In this document: positions 38,068 through 46,960 of the stretch, one piece after another
How the letters are laid out: each line of letters starts with the position of its first letter
Position numbering within the stretch: position 1 is the stretch's first letter
Source: Gallionella sp.
GTDB lineage: Bacteria > Pseudomonadota > Gammaproteobacteria > Burkholderiales > Gallionellaceae
Length of the DNA stretch: 64,000 nucleotides
Direction of reading: 5' to 3'
Assembly (NCBI GenBank): GCA_028707275.1
Contig: JAQTUP010000004.1
Location: 1 to 64,000 of the forward strand
Notes under the pieces: generated by a model
Databases searched by the model: none
Seen by the model: only the letters and a program-made list of their open reading frames with translations
Told to the model about the DNA's origin: nothing
Made by a program: the position numbers and the translations under genes

Positions 38068-39086
38068 GCCGCCCACCCTTCAAGCCCCAGGTTATCAAGA
38101 TAGCGCAGCTGCAACCCGCGCTGAGCCTGCTCTGCAAAAAATTCATCCACCGCCGCCAGTTGCCCGACGGGGCTCTCCAGCTGATTCATCTGATGACGAA
38201 AGTGTGCAGAACCCACCAGCCCTTTCGTGTACCACGAGATGTGTTTACGCGCGATGCGCAGCCCCGTGTGCTCGCCGTAAAAATCATACAATTCAACAAT
38301 ATGCGCCAGCAACACTTTATGTATTTCATCCACCCGGGGCGGTGGAAGATGCTCACCTGTTTGTAAAAAATGGTCGATTTCACGGAACAACCAGGGACGC
38401 CCCTGAGCCGCTCGACCTATCATCACCGCATCCGCACCACTGTACTGCAACACATAGCGCGCCTTCTCAGGCGTGGTGATATCACCGTTGGCAATGATGG
38501 GGATATTCACACAGGCTTTAACGGCCGCAATGGTGTCGTATTCCGCCTCCCCGGTGTAGGCGCAGGCTCTTGTCCTGCCATGAATCGCCAGCGCCTGAAT
38601 GCCCGAAGCTTCTGCAATCCGTGCAATATTAACCGCATTACGGTTATTCTTGTCCCAGCCTGTGCGAATTTTGAGCGTCACCGGCGCATTCACGGCACCC
38701 ACGACCGCTTCGAGCAACTTGGCCACCAGGGGTTCATTTTGCAGCAACGCCGAGCCTGCCATCACGTTACAGATCTTTTTTGCAGGACACCCCATGTTGA
38801 TGTCGATAATTTGTGCGCCGTGATCCACATTGTATTTCGCCGCTTCCGCCAGCATTTTGGCATCAGCGCCTACAATCTGAACAGAGATCGGATCAGCCTC
38901 GCCTTCATGATTGGCGCGGCGTTTAGTCTTTTCCGAGCCATACAGCAGCGAATTGGAGGCAACCATTTCGCTCACGGCCATACCCGCACCCATGCGTTTG
39001 CACAGCATGCGAAAAGGCCTGTCGGTTACCCCGGCCATAGGGGCGACGATAAGATTATTTTTGAGTTCGTAAGGACCGATGCGCAT
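38064..39086 (-). CDS. dusB: tRNA-dihydrouridine synthase B DusB
   Basis: A 340-aa flavoenzyme that reduces uridine at position 17 of tRNA. NLIVAPMAGVTDRPFRMLC, INMGCPAKKICN (catalytic Cys), AIHGRTRACAYTGEA and NGDITTPE are present. First gene of the dusB-fis-purH-purD series on the minus strand. Confidence 0.97.
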   Translation of the reverse strand: MRIGPYELKNNLIVAPMAGVTDRPFRMLCKRMGAGMAVSEMVASNSLLYGSEKTKRRANHEGEADPISVQIVGADAKMLAEAAKYNVDHGAQIIDINMGCPAKKICNVMAGSALLQNEPLVAKLLEAVVGAVNAPVTLKIRTGWDKNNRNAVNIARIAEASGIQALAIHGRTRACAYTGEAEYDTIAAVKACVNIPIIANGDITTPEKARYVLQYSGADAVMIGRAAQGRPWLFREIDHFLQTGEHLPPPRVDEIHKVLLAHIVELYDFYGEHTGLRIARKHISWYTKGLVGSAHFRHQMNQLESPVGQLAAVDEFFAEQAQRGLQLRYLDNLGLEGWAA

Positions 39087-39172
39087 TGATGACTTTCCAA
39101 GAGGGTTGGGGATTATAAAGCATGCGGACAGGCATGGAAAATATCGCTATGATTCACCCCATGGAAAAATCG

Positions 39173-40411
39173 ATGAAATACGATGTCGTCATTATCGGAG
39201 GAGGACTGGTCGGCGCCAGTCTGGCCGCCGCATTACAGGGCAGCGGACTGTCGCTGGCCCTGGTGGAAGCGGGCGAGAACCCCCACTCCAACCCGCCCCC
39301 TGAACAGGGGGCGGGGGCGAACGGCTCGCTTCACGAGGCTTCCATTGACAACGACTGGGACAACAGAATTTACGCGATCAGCCCCGGGAGCCGACTATTT
39401 CTGAAAAAAATGGGCGCATGGGATTTTCTCGACCCGACGCGCATCGAAGCTGTCGTAAAAATGCGGGTATTCGGCGATACCCGCCCCGAATCCCTCCCAT
39501 GCGGGGGTGCCGAGCTGGAATTTGACGCCTGTCAGATGGGAGTGCCCGAGCTGGCCTGCATACTGGAAAACCGCGCACTGCAACACGCGCTGCTGCAAAC
39601 GCTACAGGCGCATGGAAACACGACCTTGCTCAATCCGGCACGCTGCGCGGCAGTCAGTTTTACCGATACCGCAGCAGAACTCACGCTCGATGACGGGCGC
39701 ACCCTGAGTGCAAAACTGATCGTGGGCGCGGACGGGCGCAACTCATGGATACGCAATCGGGCGGGAATTTCGGCGGCTCCCGTGGACTACCGGCAGCACG
39801 GGGTGGTCGCCAACTTCAGCTGCGAACTGCCGCATCGGGGCATCGCTCACCAATGGTTTGATGCAGAGGGCATCCTGGCGCTGCTGCCACTGCCGGGTCG
39901 GCGAATTTCCATGGTGTGGTCGGTCAGCCCTGAAAAAGCGCAAGAGTTATTGTCGCTCTCGCACGAAGCGCTGTGCGCCCGGGTAGCCGCCGCCTCGCAT
40001 CGAACACTGGGCAAACTCGAACTCATCACCGCTGCGGCCGCATTTCCGCTGCGCCTGCTGACACTGCCGCAGATCGTCGCAAAACGGGTTGCTTTGATCG
40101 GAGACGCCGCGCACAATATGCACCCGTTGGCAGGACAAGGCGTAAACACCGGCTTTCGCGATGCGCGCCAGCTGGCCGAGCTGTTGCAAAATCGCGGCGG
40201 ATGCACGGACTGCGGCGATGCACAATTACTGCGTCGGTATGACAGAATGCGGCGCGAAGACATTCACACCATGCAGGCTGCGACCTATGGCCTGAAAAAT
40301 TTGTTCTGCAATGACGATCCCCTGTTGCGCAGTCTGCGCAACATCGGTTTAAATGCCACGAATCACCTCGTTCCGCTGAAAAAAATGCTGATGCGACACG
40401 CCCTTAATTAA
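39173..40411 (+). CDS. UbiH/UbiF-type FAD-dependent hydroxylase of ubiquinone synthesis
   Basis: A 412-aa flavoprotein monooxygenase of the UbiH/UbiF/VisC/COQ6 family, which hydroxylates the ubiquinone ring. GGGLVGASLA (FAD GxGxxG), VGADGRNSWIR and GDAAHNMHPLAGQGVNTGFRDA are intact. Which ring position it acts on cannot be told. ATG 39173 (MKYDVVIIGG) is preferred, with GGAA upstream. Residues about 36-59 are a translated copy of the palindromic repeat, placed after the second strand of the FAD domain (ALVEAGE); normal sequence resumes at WDNRIYAISPGS. The frame is kept. Confidence 0.92.
   Translation: MKYDVVIIGGGLVGASLAAALQGSGLSLALVEAGENPHSNPPPEQGAGANGSLHEASIDNDWDNRIYAISPGSRLFLKKMGAWDFLDPTRIEAVVKMRVFGDTRPESLPCGGAELEFDACQMGVPELACILENRALQHALLQTLQAHGNTTLLNPARCAAVSFTDTAAELTLDDGRTLSAKLIVGADGRNSWIRNRAGISAAPVDYRQHGVVANFSCELPHRGIAHQWFDAEGILALLPLPGRRISMVWSVSPEKAQELLSLSHEALCARVAAASHRTLGKLELITAAAAFPLRLLTLPQIVAKRVALIGDAAHNMHPLAGQGVNTGFRDARQLAELLQNRGGCTDCGDAQLLRRYDRMRREDIHTMQAATYGLKNLFCNDDPLLRSLRNIGLNATNHLVPLKKMLMRHALN
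39279..39350 (+). repeat. Palindromic dispersed repeat, copy E (inside the ubiH-like gene)
   Basis: CCCCCACTCCAACCCGCC, a CCCCCTGAACAGGGGGC palindrome, GGGGGCGAACGGCTCGCT and tail CACGAGGCTTCCATTGA. Same layout as copies A-D with a diverged palindrome core. Translated in frame as NPHSNPPPEQGAGANGSLHE. Confidence 0.75.
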
Positions 40412-40435
40412 CCAATCAATCCTGACAGGTCTGCC

Positions 40436-41143
40436 ATGAAAAAAATACTCGCTCTGCTTTTGCTGCTCACAAGCGTCGGCGCACAGGCCGGAGAAACTGA
40501 AATCCGCCAGTCACTGCAAAGCAAATTCCCGAACATCGGAAAACTGGAACATATCGTTAAAACCTCCTACTCAGGACTTTATGAGGTCGTGGTAGGGGAC
40601 CAGCTGCTGTATACCGATGAGCAAGGCTTATACCTGTTCGACGGCAACATCATCGAAATCAAGAGCCGCAGCAACTTGTCCGAGCAACGCCGCCATCAAT
40701 TATTTGCCGTGGAATTTGGCAAACTTCCACTGGAGCTGGCCGTTAAAAAAGTCAAGGGCAACGGCAGTCGCAAGATGGCCTATTTTACCGATCCCAATTG
40801 CGGTTACTGCAAGAAGCTGGAACAGGAGCTGATCAAGGTCAACGACGTAACGCTGTATGTATTCCTGTACCCTATCTTCCAGGGATCGGACGAAATTGTA
40901 CGCAACGTGCGCTGCGCAAAAGACCCGGTCAGGGCCTGGGATAACCTGATGCAAAAAGGAATCTCACCCTCTGTGGCCACCTGCAAAACGCCCACGGATC
41001 AGGTCATCGCGCTTGCCAAGAAGCTGCGCATCAACGGCACGCCCAATCTGATTTTTTCCGATGGCACACAAAATCCCGGCTACTTGCCTGCAGAAGAACT
41101 CGAAAAGCACCTGAGTCAGCCGGATAAAGCCCGCAAATCTTAA
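40436..41143 (+). CDS. dsbC: Thiol:disulfide interchange protein DsbC
   Basis: A 235-aa periplasmic disulfide isomerase. A signal peptide (1-18, ending GAQAGET), an N-terminal dimerisation domain and a thioredoxin fold with the active site DPNCGYCKKLE (about residues 119-129) and cis-Pro in INGTPNLIFSDG. It reshuffles wrong disulfides with DsbD as reductant. Follows the ubiH-like gene by 24 bases. Confidence 0.96.
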   Translation: MKKILALLLLLTSVGAQAGETEIRQSLQSKFPNIGKLEHIVKTSYSGLYEVVVGDQLLYTDEQGLYLFDGNIIEIKSRSNLSEQRRHQLFAVEFGKLPLELAVKKVKGNGSRKMAYFTDPNCGYCKKLEQELIKVNDVTLYVFLYPIFQGSDEIVRNVRCAKDPVRAWDNLMQKGISPSVATCKTPTDQVIALAKKLRINGTPNLIFSDGTQNPGYLPAEELEKHLSQPDKARKS

Positions 41144-41176
41144 AACGTTTTTTCTACCACGGACACGAAAATCGAC

Positions 41177-42130
41177 ATGGATGTTCCGCTCAAAATTTCA
41201 CGCGACCTGCTGGCGCTTGCCATCGACCAGTCACGCGATGGCATTACCATCGCCGATGCCAGACTGCCAGGTTGGCCCCTGATTTATGTGAATGCGGGAT
41301 TTGAGCGGCTGACCGGCTATGTTGCCTCGGAATTGCTGGGTAAAAGTGTCCGATTCCTTCAGGGGACAGACACCGATCAGCCCGAAATAAATATACTCCG
41401 CGAGGCGTTGCGCAAGGAACAGAGCTGCGTGGTCACATTGCGCAATTATCGCCGCGATGGATCGATGTTCTGGAATGAATTGAGCTTGTCCTCGGTACAC
41501 GACACCGACGGCACGCTCACCCATTTCATCGGCATTCAAAATGACGTGACCGCGCGCGTCACACTCGATCAGCACCTGCGTCAGTCCAACCAGGATTTGC
41601 ACGCGCTGAATCAGCAGCTCTACAGACTGGCACATACCGACCCGCTGGTGGGCATCAGCAACCGCCTGCACTTCGAGGAGCAGCTGGGTCAGATGCTCAA
41701 AACGGCTCAACGCACACACAGCCTGTTATCGGTACTGGTTGTCAATCTCGATCTTTTCAAACGCTTCAACAACCGATACGGGCGCGCAGCGGGCGATACC
41801 TGTCTGCGCATGGTAGGCGATCTCATCACCCGGTCATTCGCGCGCGGCGCGGATTGCGTCGCGCGCTACGATAATGACGAGTTTGCCATCGTATCGATGG
41901 GCGGCAGTATTGAAGGCCTGCAACAGCATCTGCACAAACTTCGCTCACAGGTACGCGCACTGAACATCCCGCACAGCGATTCACCCGAAGGGGTGGTGAC
42001 CATTTGCGGTGGCGGCATCAGCCTGATTCCGCAGCGCGACAGCACGGCGCAGGAGCTGCTTCAGCGCGCGAGCGCCGCACTTTTGGAGGCAAAACGGCTC
42101 GGCAACGACAGCGAAAATATCGTCAGTTGA
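41177..42130 (+). CDS. PAS(LOV-like)-GGDEF protein with degenerate motifs
   Basis: A 317-aa cytoplasmic protein. Residues about 10-135 form a PAS domain with a LOV-like signature, but the photoactive GxNCRFLQ motif reads GKSVRFLQG, with Val replacing the adduct-forming Cys. The C-terminal GGDEF-like domain (about 155-317) has RYDNDEF in place of RYGGDEF, so GTP binding and cyclase activity are doubtful. It may act as a receptor or scaffold rather than an enzyme. It converges on mltA with an 8-base overlap of their 3' ends. Confidence 0.85.
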   Translation: MDVPLKISRDLLALAIDQSRDGITIADARLPGWPLIYVNAGFERLTGYVASELLGKSVRFLQGTDTDQPEINILREALRKEQSCVVTLRNYRRDGSMFWNELSLSSVHDTDGTLTHFIGIQNDVTARVTLDQHLRQSNQDLHALNQQLYRLAHTDPLVGISNRLHFEEQLGQMLKTAQRTHSLLSVLVVNLDLFKRFNNRYGRAAGDTCLRMVGDLITRSFARGADCVARYDNDEFAIVSMGGSIEGLQQHLHKLRSQVRALNIPHSDSPEGVVTICGGGISLIPQRDSTAQELLQRASAALLEAKRLGNDSENIVS

Positions 42131-43316
42131 GCGCAGGCTCCATTCCCCTGGGAAAGAGCACCCACATCTGCCCGCGTTGCTTCATGCGCCCGGCCTTATC
42201 ACCGGCCTGATCACCAAAACCCCAGAAAAAATCCGCCCGCACAGCGCCCCTGATCGCGCCGCCGGTATCTTGCGCGAGCATCAGGCGGTTTAACGGTTCC
42301 GCCGTAGCAGGATAGGTCGTCGAGAGAAACACCGGCACGCCCAGCGGGATCGAGGCAGGATCAATCGCAATACTGTATTGCTCTGTCAGCGGCACACCCA
42401 GCGCGCCCAGCGGGGCTGACAAATTCTCGGGCAGCTCGCGGAAAAACACAAAACTTGGATTTTGCGCCAACAGGGCTGACAATTTCGCCGGATTTTGTGC
42501 AGCCCAGCGCCTGATACCCTGCATGGAGGCCTGATCGGCGTTAAGCTCTCCCGTTTCGATCAGTTTGCGGCCGATGGAAACATAGGGGCGACCATTCTGG
42601 TCGGCATATCCCACCTTGACCTGACGACCATCGGGCAATTCTATGCGCCCCGAACCCTGAATTTGCAGAAAAAACAGGTCAACTTCGTTTTCCACCCAGA
42701 ACAACTCGCGCAGCGACCCCTGACCTGCGGCAAGATCGGCACGGCTGTAATAGGGCACGATACGTTTTCCCTCGATGCGTCCGCGCAGGCGCAAGTTTTT
42801 CAGCTGAGGATAAACCTCGCTCAAATCTATCGTCAACAGATCATCGGGAGCGGCATACAAAGGATATTTGAAACGCGCCGTCTTGACGCGACTGCCGGAC
42901 AACCTGGGTTCGTAATAGCCGGTGATCAGCCCTTGCGCTGTGCCATCGGGATTGAACACCTGATAAGGCGTGAACGCTTCTTCAAAAAAAGACCTCAATG
43001 CATCATTGTCAGGCGTCTGCAGCGCACGAGCTCGCGCACAAACGGCACGCCACTCAGGCCTGTGCCCGAGCGCGTGACAACTTTGCGAAAAGGCAGCCCA
43101 GCTATGCCTTAAATCAAGCGTCTGCCAGTCGGGCAACATTTCCCACTTGCTGACGGAAAACGTGACGGCTGCCGCTGCCACTTGCGGCACGGCAACGGTC
43201 GGCGGCGCGGCACATACGGGCGGTTTGGGCGAAGCGGCACAGGCCGCCAGAAGCGGCAGCAACGCCATGCTCAGCCGCACAGAGGCGGAAAAGTTAATGC
43301 AGAACACGCGGCACAC
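42123..43316 (-). CDS. mltA: Membrane-bound lytic murein transglycosylase A MltA
   Basis: A 397-aa outer-membrane lipoprotein that cleaves peptidoglycan with formation of 1,6-anhydromuramic acid. A lipobox LLAAC near residues 22-26, LITGYYEPRLSGS, FFLQIQGSGRI and the catalytic region AQDTGGAIRG with ADFFWGFG are present. Its 5' end overlaps apaG by 23 bases; its 3' end overlaps the PAS-GGDEF gene. Confidence 0.95.
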   Translation of the reverse strand: MCRVFCINFSASVRLSMALLPLLAACAASPKPPVCAAPPTVAVPQVAAAAVTFSVSKWEMLPDWQTLDLRHSWAAFSQSCHALGHRPEWRAVCARARALQTPDNDALRSFFEEAFTPYQVFNPDGTAQGLITGYYEPRLSGSRVKTARFKYPLYAAPDDLLTIDLSEVYPQLKNLRLRGRIEGKRIVPYYSRADLAAGQGSLRELFWVENEVDLFFLQIQGSGRIELPDGRQVKVGYADQNGRPYVSIGRKLIETGELNADQASMQGIRRWAAQNPAKLSALLAQNPSFVFFRELPENLSAPLGALGVPLTEQYSIAIDPASIPLGVPVFLSTTYPATAEPLNRLMLAQDTGGAIRGAVRADFFWGFGDQAGDKAGRMKQRGQMWVLFPRGMEPALN

Positions 43317-43686
43317 TCAGAACGAATTCGGGAATCTCGACTTCAAAATCAGAGCCATCATCGCCGCGCATCAGGTAACTGCCGCGCATCGTTCCAACCT
43401 GAGTCGGGAGCACCGTGCCGCTGGTGTATTCAAACCCCTGACCTGGCTGCAACATCGGCTGTTCGCCCACCACCCCCTGGCCGCGCACCTCCTGAACATG
43501 GTTGTACGCATCGGTGATCACCCAGTGACGACTGATCAGCCGGGCTGCGACCTTGCCCAGATTGGTGATGCTGATCGTGTAGGAAAATACGAAACGTTCA
43601 GCCTGTTCATCGGACTGATCGGACAGGTATTTCACCTGTGTCTGTATGAGGATGTCGCATGGTTCAGTTTTTTTCATGCGTAGCAT
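43294..43686 (-). CDS. apaG: ApaG domain protein (Co2+/Mg2+ efflux protein ApaG)
   Basis: A 130-aa FN3-like protein. YTISITNLGKVAARLISRHWVIT, VRGQGVVGEQPMLQPGQ and GTMRGSYLM match ApaG. The molecular role is unclear in the family. The start at 43686 has AGG upstream; 43677 is an alternative. Overlaps mltA by 23 bases. Confidence 0.93.
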   Translation of the reverse strand: MLRMKKTEPCDILIQTQVKYLSDQSDEQAERFVFSYTISITNLGKVAARLISRHWVITDAYNHVQEVRGQGVVGEQPMLQPGQGFEYTSGTVLPTQVGTMRGSYLMRGDDGSDFEVEIPEFVLSVPRVLH

Positions 43687-43773
43687 TTGAACCTATTTTG
43701 CCGTGTATCGCAATAGATAACGCCCTCTTTTATGCTAATCTGCACAGCTGATAAGGCACACACAATAAGAATT

Positions 43774-45291
43774 ATGAATGGTTATCTGAAACGCATACTC
43801 AACGCCCGTGTCTACGACGTGGCCATTGAAACCCCGCTGGAAATGGCTCCGAATTTATCGGCGCGCACCGGCAACACCATCTTGCTCAAAAGAGAAGACA
43901 TGCAGCCGGTGTTTTCCTTCAAGCTGCGCGGCGCGTACAACAAGATGGCACAACTCACCGCCGAGCAACTCAAACGAGGCGTGATCACCGCATCGGCCGG
44001 CAATCACGCTCAGGGCGTTGCCCTCTCCGCTCACAAAATGGGCTGCCGCGCGATCATCGTGATGCCGACCACCACGCCGCAGGTGAAAATCGAAGCGGTG
44101 AAGCACTTCGGCCAGCGCTCTGTCGAAATCGTGCTGCATGGCGACAGTTACAACGACGCCTATGATCATGCGCTGGAGCTGGAGAAGAAAAACCAGCTCA
44201 CCTTTGTGCATCCGTTTGATGATCCTGATGTCATTGCAGGCCAGGGCACCATCGGCATGGAAATACTGCGCCAGCGCAGCGCGCCGATACACGCCATCTT
44301 CTGCGCCATCGGCGGCGGCGGATTGATCGCCGGCATAGCAGCTTACGTCAAACAGGTTCGCCCGGACATCAAGATCATCGGCGTACAAACCACCGACTCG
44401 GACGCGATGTACCAATCCATGCTGGTGGACAAGCGCGTGCAGCTTGCGGACGTCGGCCTGTTCGCGGACGGCACGGCGGTCAAGCTGGCCGGCGTCGAGA
44501 CGCTGCGCATCTGCCAAAAATATGTAGACGAGATCGTGCTCGTGAATACCGATTCAGTGTGCGCCGCGATCAAGGACGTGTTTCAGGACACGCGCTCCAT
44601 ACTCGAACCTTCAGGGGCGCTGGCCATTGCGGGCGCCAAGTTATATGCGGCGCGCGAACAGCTCAGGCATGAGGCGCTGGTCACCGTTTGCAGCGGCGCG
44701 AACATGAATTTCGACCGGCTGCGTTTTGTCGCCGAGCGCGCCGAGATCGGCGAGAAGCGCGAATCCATCCTGGCCGTGACCATACCCGAGACGCCGGGCA
44801 GTTTCCGCAAATTCTGCACTTTGCTGGGTCGTCGCAACATCACCGAATTCAACTACCGATTTGCCAACCCGAAAGCCGCTCAGGTTTTTGTCGGCCTCCA
44901 GGTACATAACGCGGCTGAAAGCTGCGAGCTGGTGGAAAAATTACAGTCCCACAAACTGCCAGCGCTCGATTTGACCGACAACGAAATGGCCAAACTGCAT
45001 CTGCGCCATCTGGTGGGTGGCCATGCGCCAGAAGTACAGGACGAAATCCTGTTCCGCTTCGAATTTCCCGAACGCCCGGGCGCCTTGATGCAATTTTTGA
45101 ACAGCATGAATCACAACTGGAACATCAGTTTGTTCCACTACCGCAATCACGGCGCGGATTACGGCCGGGTGCTGGTCGGCATGCAGGTGCCCGATCACGA
45201 CAAACAGGCGTTCACCGACTTTCTCAACACCCTGGGCTACCGCTACTGGGACGAGACCGACAATCCGGCCTACAAGCTGTTTCTTGGGTAA
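43774..45291 (+). CDS. ilvA: Threonine ammonia-lyase IlvA, biosynthetic
   Basis: A 505-aa PLP enzyme that deaminates threonine to 2-oxobutanoate, first step of isoleucine synthesis. The PLP lysine lies in FSFKLRGAYNKM, SAGNHAQGVA binds phosphate and GGGGLIAGIA follows. Two C-terminal ACT-like regulatory domains (PGSFRKFCTLLG, PGALMQFLNSM) provide feedback by Ile/Val. ATG 43774 is chosen over an in-frame 43732 start. Its reactive product is the classical substrate of RidA. It borders the toxin-antitoxin island. Confidence 0.97.
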   Translation: MNGYLKRILNARVYDVAIETPLEMAPNLSARTGNTILLKREDMQPVFSFKLRGAYNKMAQLTAEQLKRGVITASAGNHAQGVALSAHKMGCRAIIVMPTTTPQVKIEAVKHFGQRSVEIVLHGDSYNDAYDHALELEKKNQLTFVHPFDDPDVIAGQGTIGMEILRQRSAPIHAIFCAIGGGGLIAGIAAYVKQVRPDIKIIGVQTTDSDAMYQSMLVDKRVQLADVGLFADGTAVKLAGVETLRICQKYVDEIVLVNTDSVCAAIKDVFQDTRSILEPSGALAIAGAKLYAAREQLRHEALVTVCSGANMNFDRLRFVAERAEIGEKRESILAVTIPETPGSFRKFCTLLGRRNITEFNYRFANPKAAQVFVGLQVHNAAESCELVEKLQSHKLPALDLTDNEMAKLHLRHLVGGHAPEVQDEILFRFEFPERPGALMQFLNSMNHNWNISLFHYRNHGADYGRVLVGMQVPDHDKQAFTDFLNTLGYRYWDETDNPAYKLFLG

Positions 45292-45331
45292 AATCGTAAC
45301 TGCTTATTCGCACGACGAGGAGCTCGCACCC

Positions 45332-45625
45332 ATGAAAAAGCAAGATGCTTTAGATTTTCTTAAATCACACAAGACGCTTTTTGTGGAAAAATTTGGTGTG
45401 AAACACCTCGCTCTGTTTGGCTCGACTGTACGTGACGAGGCTCGTGCGGATAGCGATCTGGATGTGTTGGTAGAATTTGAGGGCGGGGAAACTTACCGCA
45501 ACTACTTCGATCTGCTGTTCTATCTTGAAGACCATTTGCATTGCGAGATTGATCTGGTGACTCGTGATGCACTGCGCCCGCAACTTAAACCCTATATCGA
45601 AAAAGAGGCGCTTTATGTCGCGTGA
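45332..45625 (+). CDS. mntA: MntA-type antitoxin nucleotidyltransferase (pair 1)
   Basis: A 97-aa minimal nucleotidyltransferase. LFGSTVRDEARADSDLDVLV fits GSx10DxD, with downstream EIDLV providing the third carboxylate. In HepT-MntA systems this enzyme polyadenylylates the HEPN toxin near its active site to silence it. ATG 45332 (MKKQDALDF) is chosen; an in-frame start at 45284 overlaps ilvA. Overlaps the toxin gene by 11 bases. Confidence 0.9.
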   Translation: MKKQDALDFLKSHKTLFVEKFGVKHLALFGSTVRDEARADSDLDVLVEFEGGETYRNYFDLLFYLEDHLHCEIDLVTRDALRPQLKPYIEKEALYVA

Positions 45626-45977
45626 GTGGAAACTGTATTTCGACGACATGCTAAGTTTTTGCGAAAAGGTCGAGAGTTACACGCACGGTCTGACTCGTGA
45701 AGAGTTTGAGGTTAGCGGACTAAACTACGATGCCACTTTGTGGAATGTACAGTTATTTGGCGAAGCCGCCAAAAACATCCCGGAAGAAATACGCCTTCAG
45801 ATACCGGAAGTCCCCTGGCGAGAATTGATCGGGATGCGCAACCGATTAGCGCACGGCTATTTTGGTATCAACAATAGCATTCTGTGGCACGTTATCGAGG
45901 TGGAAGTGCCGAAATTGCAGCACGCTTTGCAGCACACACTCGCGACACGTCCTGAATTATTTGTCGAGCAATCTTAA
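45615..45977 (+). CDS. hepT: HepT-type HEPN toxin (pair 1, DUF86)
   Basis: A 120-aa all-helical HEPN RNase. GMRNRLAHGYFGIN carries the RX4-6H catalytic motif and the Tyr that MntA modifies. The ATG at 45615 overlaps the mntA stop, the usual antitoxin-toxin coupling. The target is expected to be RNA (in some systems tRNA). Both motif residues are intact, so it is probably active. Confidence 0.9.
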   Translation: MSREWKLYFDDMLSFCEKVESYTHGLTREEFEVSGLNYDATLWNVQLFGEAAKNIPEEIRLQIPEVPWRELIGMRNRLAHGYFGINNSILWHVIEVEVPKLQHALQHTLATRPELFVEQS

Positions 45978-46034
45978 CCATCAACTCAGCTAACCACACT
46001 GACGATCAAAAACAAAACCAACCACGAATAACTC

Positions 46035-46190
46035 ATGCCCACACTCAACTGGATCGGCAAAGAAGCCGAAGATGACCGGCTCATTGGCGGACTCTGGGCT
46101 GAATTGTCCGGCGGACGCTGCCGCTTCGTCATGGTGAAAGACAAAAAATGGGAAGGAATTGAAACACAGTTATCGGGGGTGGCAACATGA
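46035..46190 (+). pseudogene. Probable type III restriction-modification deletion scar (51 aa)
   Basis: The N-terminus MPTLNWIGKEA resembles the start of type III Mod adenine methyltransferases (MPTLxWIGKxAV). The remainder, from about DRLIGGLWAELSGG to KDKKWEGI, resembles the C-terminal end of an associated Res/helicase subunit. Joined in frame with nothing between, they suggest one deletion that removed most of mod and res. GAAG/GCCGAAG microhomology lies at the junction. It overlaps the next gene by 4 bases (ATGA), as a Res gene would. Both halves are matched from memory; it might be an ordinary small gene. Confidence 0.45.
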
Positions 46191-46537
46191 GCGAACCTAC
46201 ACCCTTACACCCAGAGCAATGTTTTGCACGACTTGCCGTGGCAGTTCAAGAGCTGAATCAACAAGCGGCGGCAGAGTATGCGCCCATTATCGAAGCCATC
46301 TTGCACACCCACAGTCTGGATAAATGCCATATAGAACGTACACTCGATGGTTTGCTTGATTTCTGCGGATACAAACCCGCGCTGCAACTTTACCGTCGCC
46401 TCTGTCGTTACTATTGGGACATTGATTCCGCTGCTGCCACCGACTACGTCAACGCCTATAGAATTACATGGGATACAGAAGAAACGAATGAAATAGCGGT
46501 CGGAAGGAATGCTATGCGTAAGAACTTTAAGGCATAG
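46187..46537 (+). CDS. Restriction-modification-associated hypothetical protein (116 aa)
   Basis: A soluble protein with HIERTLDGLLDFCGYKPALQ and LYRRLCRYYWDIDSAAATDY. I recall this pattern from genes in type III restriction operons beside nucleotidyltransferase-HEPN pairs, with no known function. It starts within the stop of the scar ORF and lies 12 bases before the second mntA, so the three may be one operon. Confidence 0.7.
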   Translation: MSEPTPLHPEQCFARLAVAVQELNQQAAAEYAPIIEAILHTHSLDKCHIERTLDGLLDFCGYKPALQLYRRLCRYYWDIDSAAATDYVNAYRITWDTEETNEIAVGRNAMRKNFKA

Positions 46538-46549
46538 AGGTTGAATAGC

Positions 46550-46960
46550 ATGAGCATTCAAACCGTTTTGAACCGCGAGGCCATCGTGCAAATCCTGCAA
46601 GTCAGTGTGCCAAATATACTGGCGATTTACGCCTTCGGCAGTCGCGTGCAAGGCACAGCGGGATTGGCGAGCGATCTTGATCTGGCTGTGCTGGTATCAG
46701 GCTACGCCGAACCAGTGGCGCTTTGGCGGCTGTCGGGTGAACTCGCGGATATCGCAGGATGCGCGGTAGACTTGCTCGACCTGCGCGCCGCCTCCACGGT
46801 GATGCAGTATCAGATACTCATAAGCGGTGAACGCTGGTGGGCCAAGGATGTGCAGGCGGCCTTGTTCGAGTCCGCTATACTGAGCGAGAAAACAGAATTA
46901 GACACGGCGCGCACCGGGTTGCTGGAAGACATTCAAAAAGAAGGGAAAATTTATGGCTGA
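46550..46960 (+). CDS. mntA: MntA-type antitoxin nucleotidyltransferase (pair 2)
   Basis: A 136-aa nucleotidyltransferase with AFGSRVQGTAGLASDLDLAV (GSx10DxD) and VDLLDL. Longer than the copy at 45332 and only distantly alike, so it is not a recent duplication. The start is ATG 46550. Overlaps the HEPN gene by 8 bases. Confidence 0.9.
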   Translation: MSIQTVLNREAIVQILQVSVPNILAIYAFGSRVQGTAGLASDLDLAVLVSGYAEPVALWRLSGELADIAGCAVDLLDLRAASTVMQYQILISGERWWAKDVQAALFESAILSEKTELDTARTGLLEDIQKEGKIYG

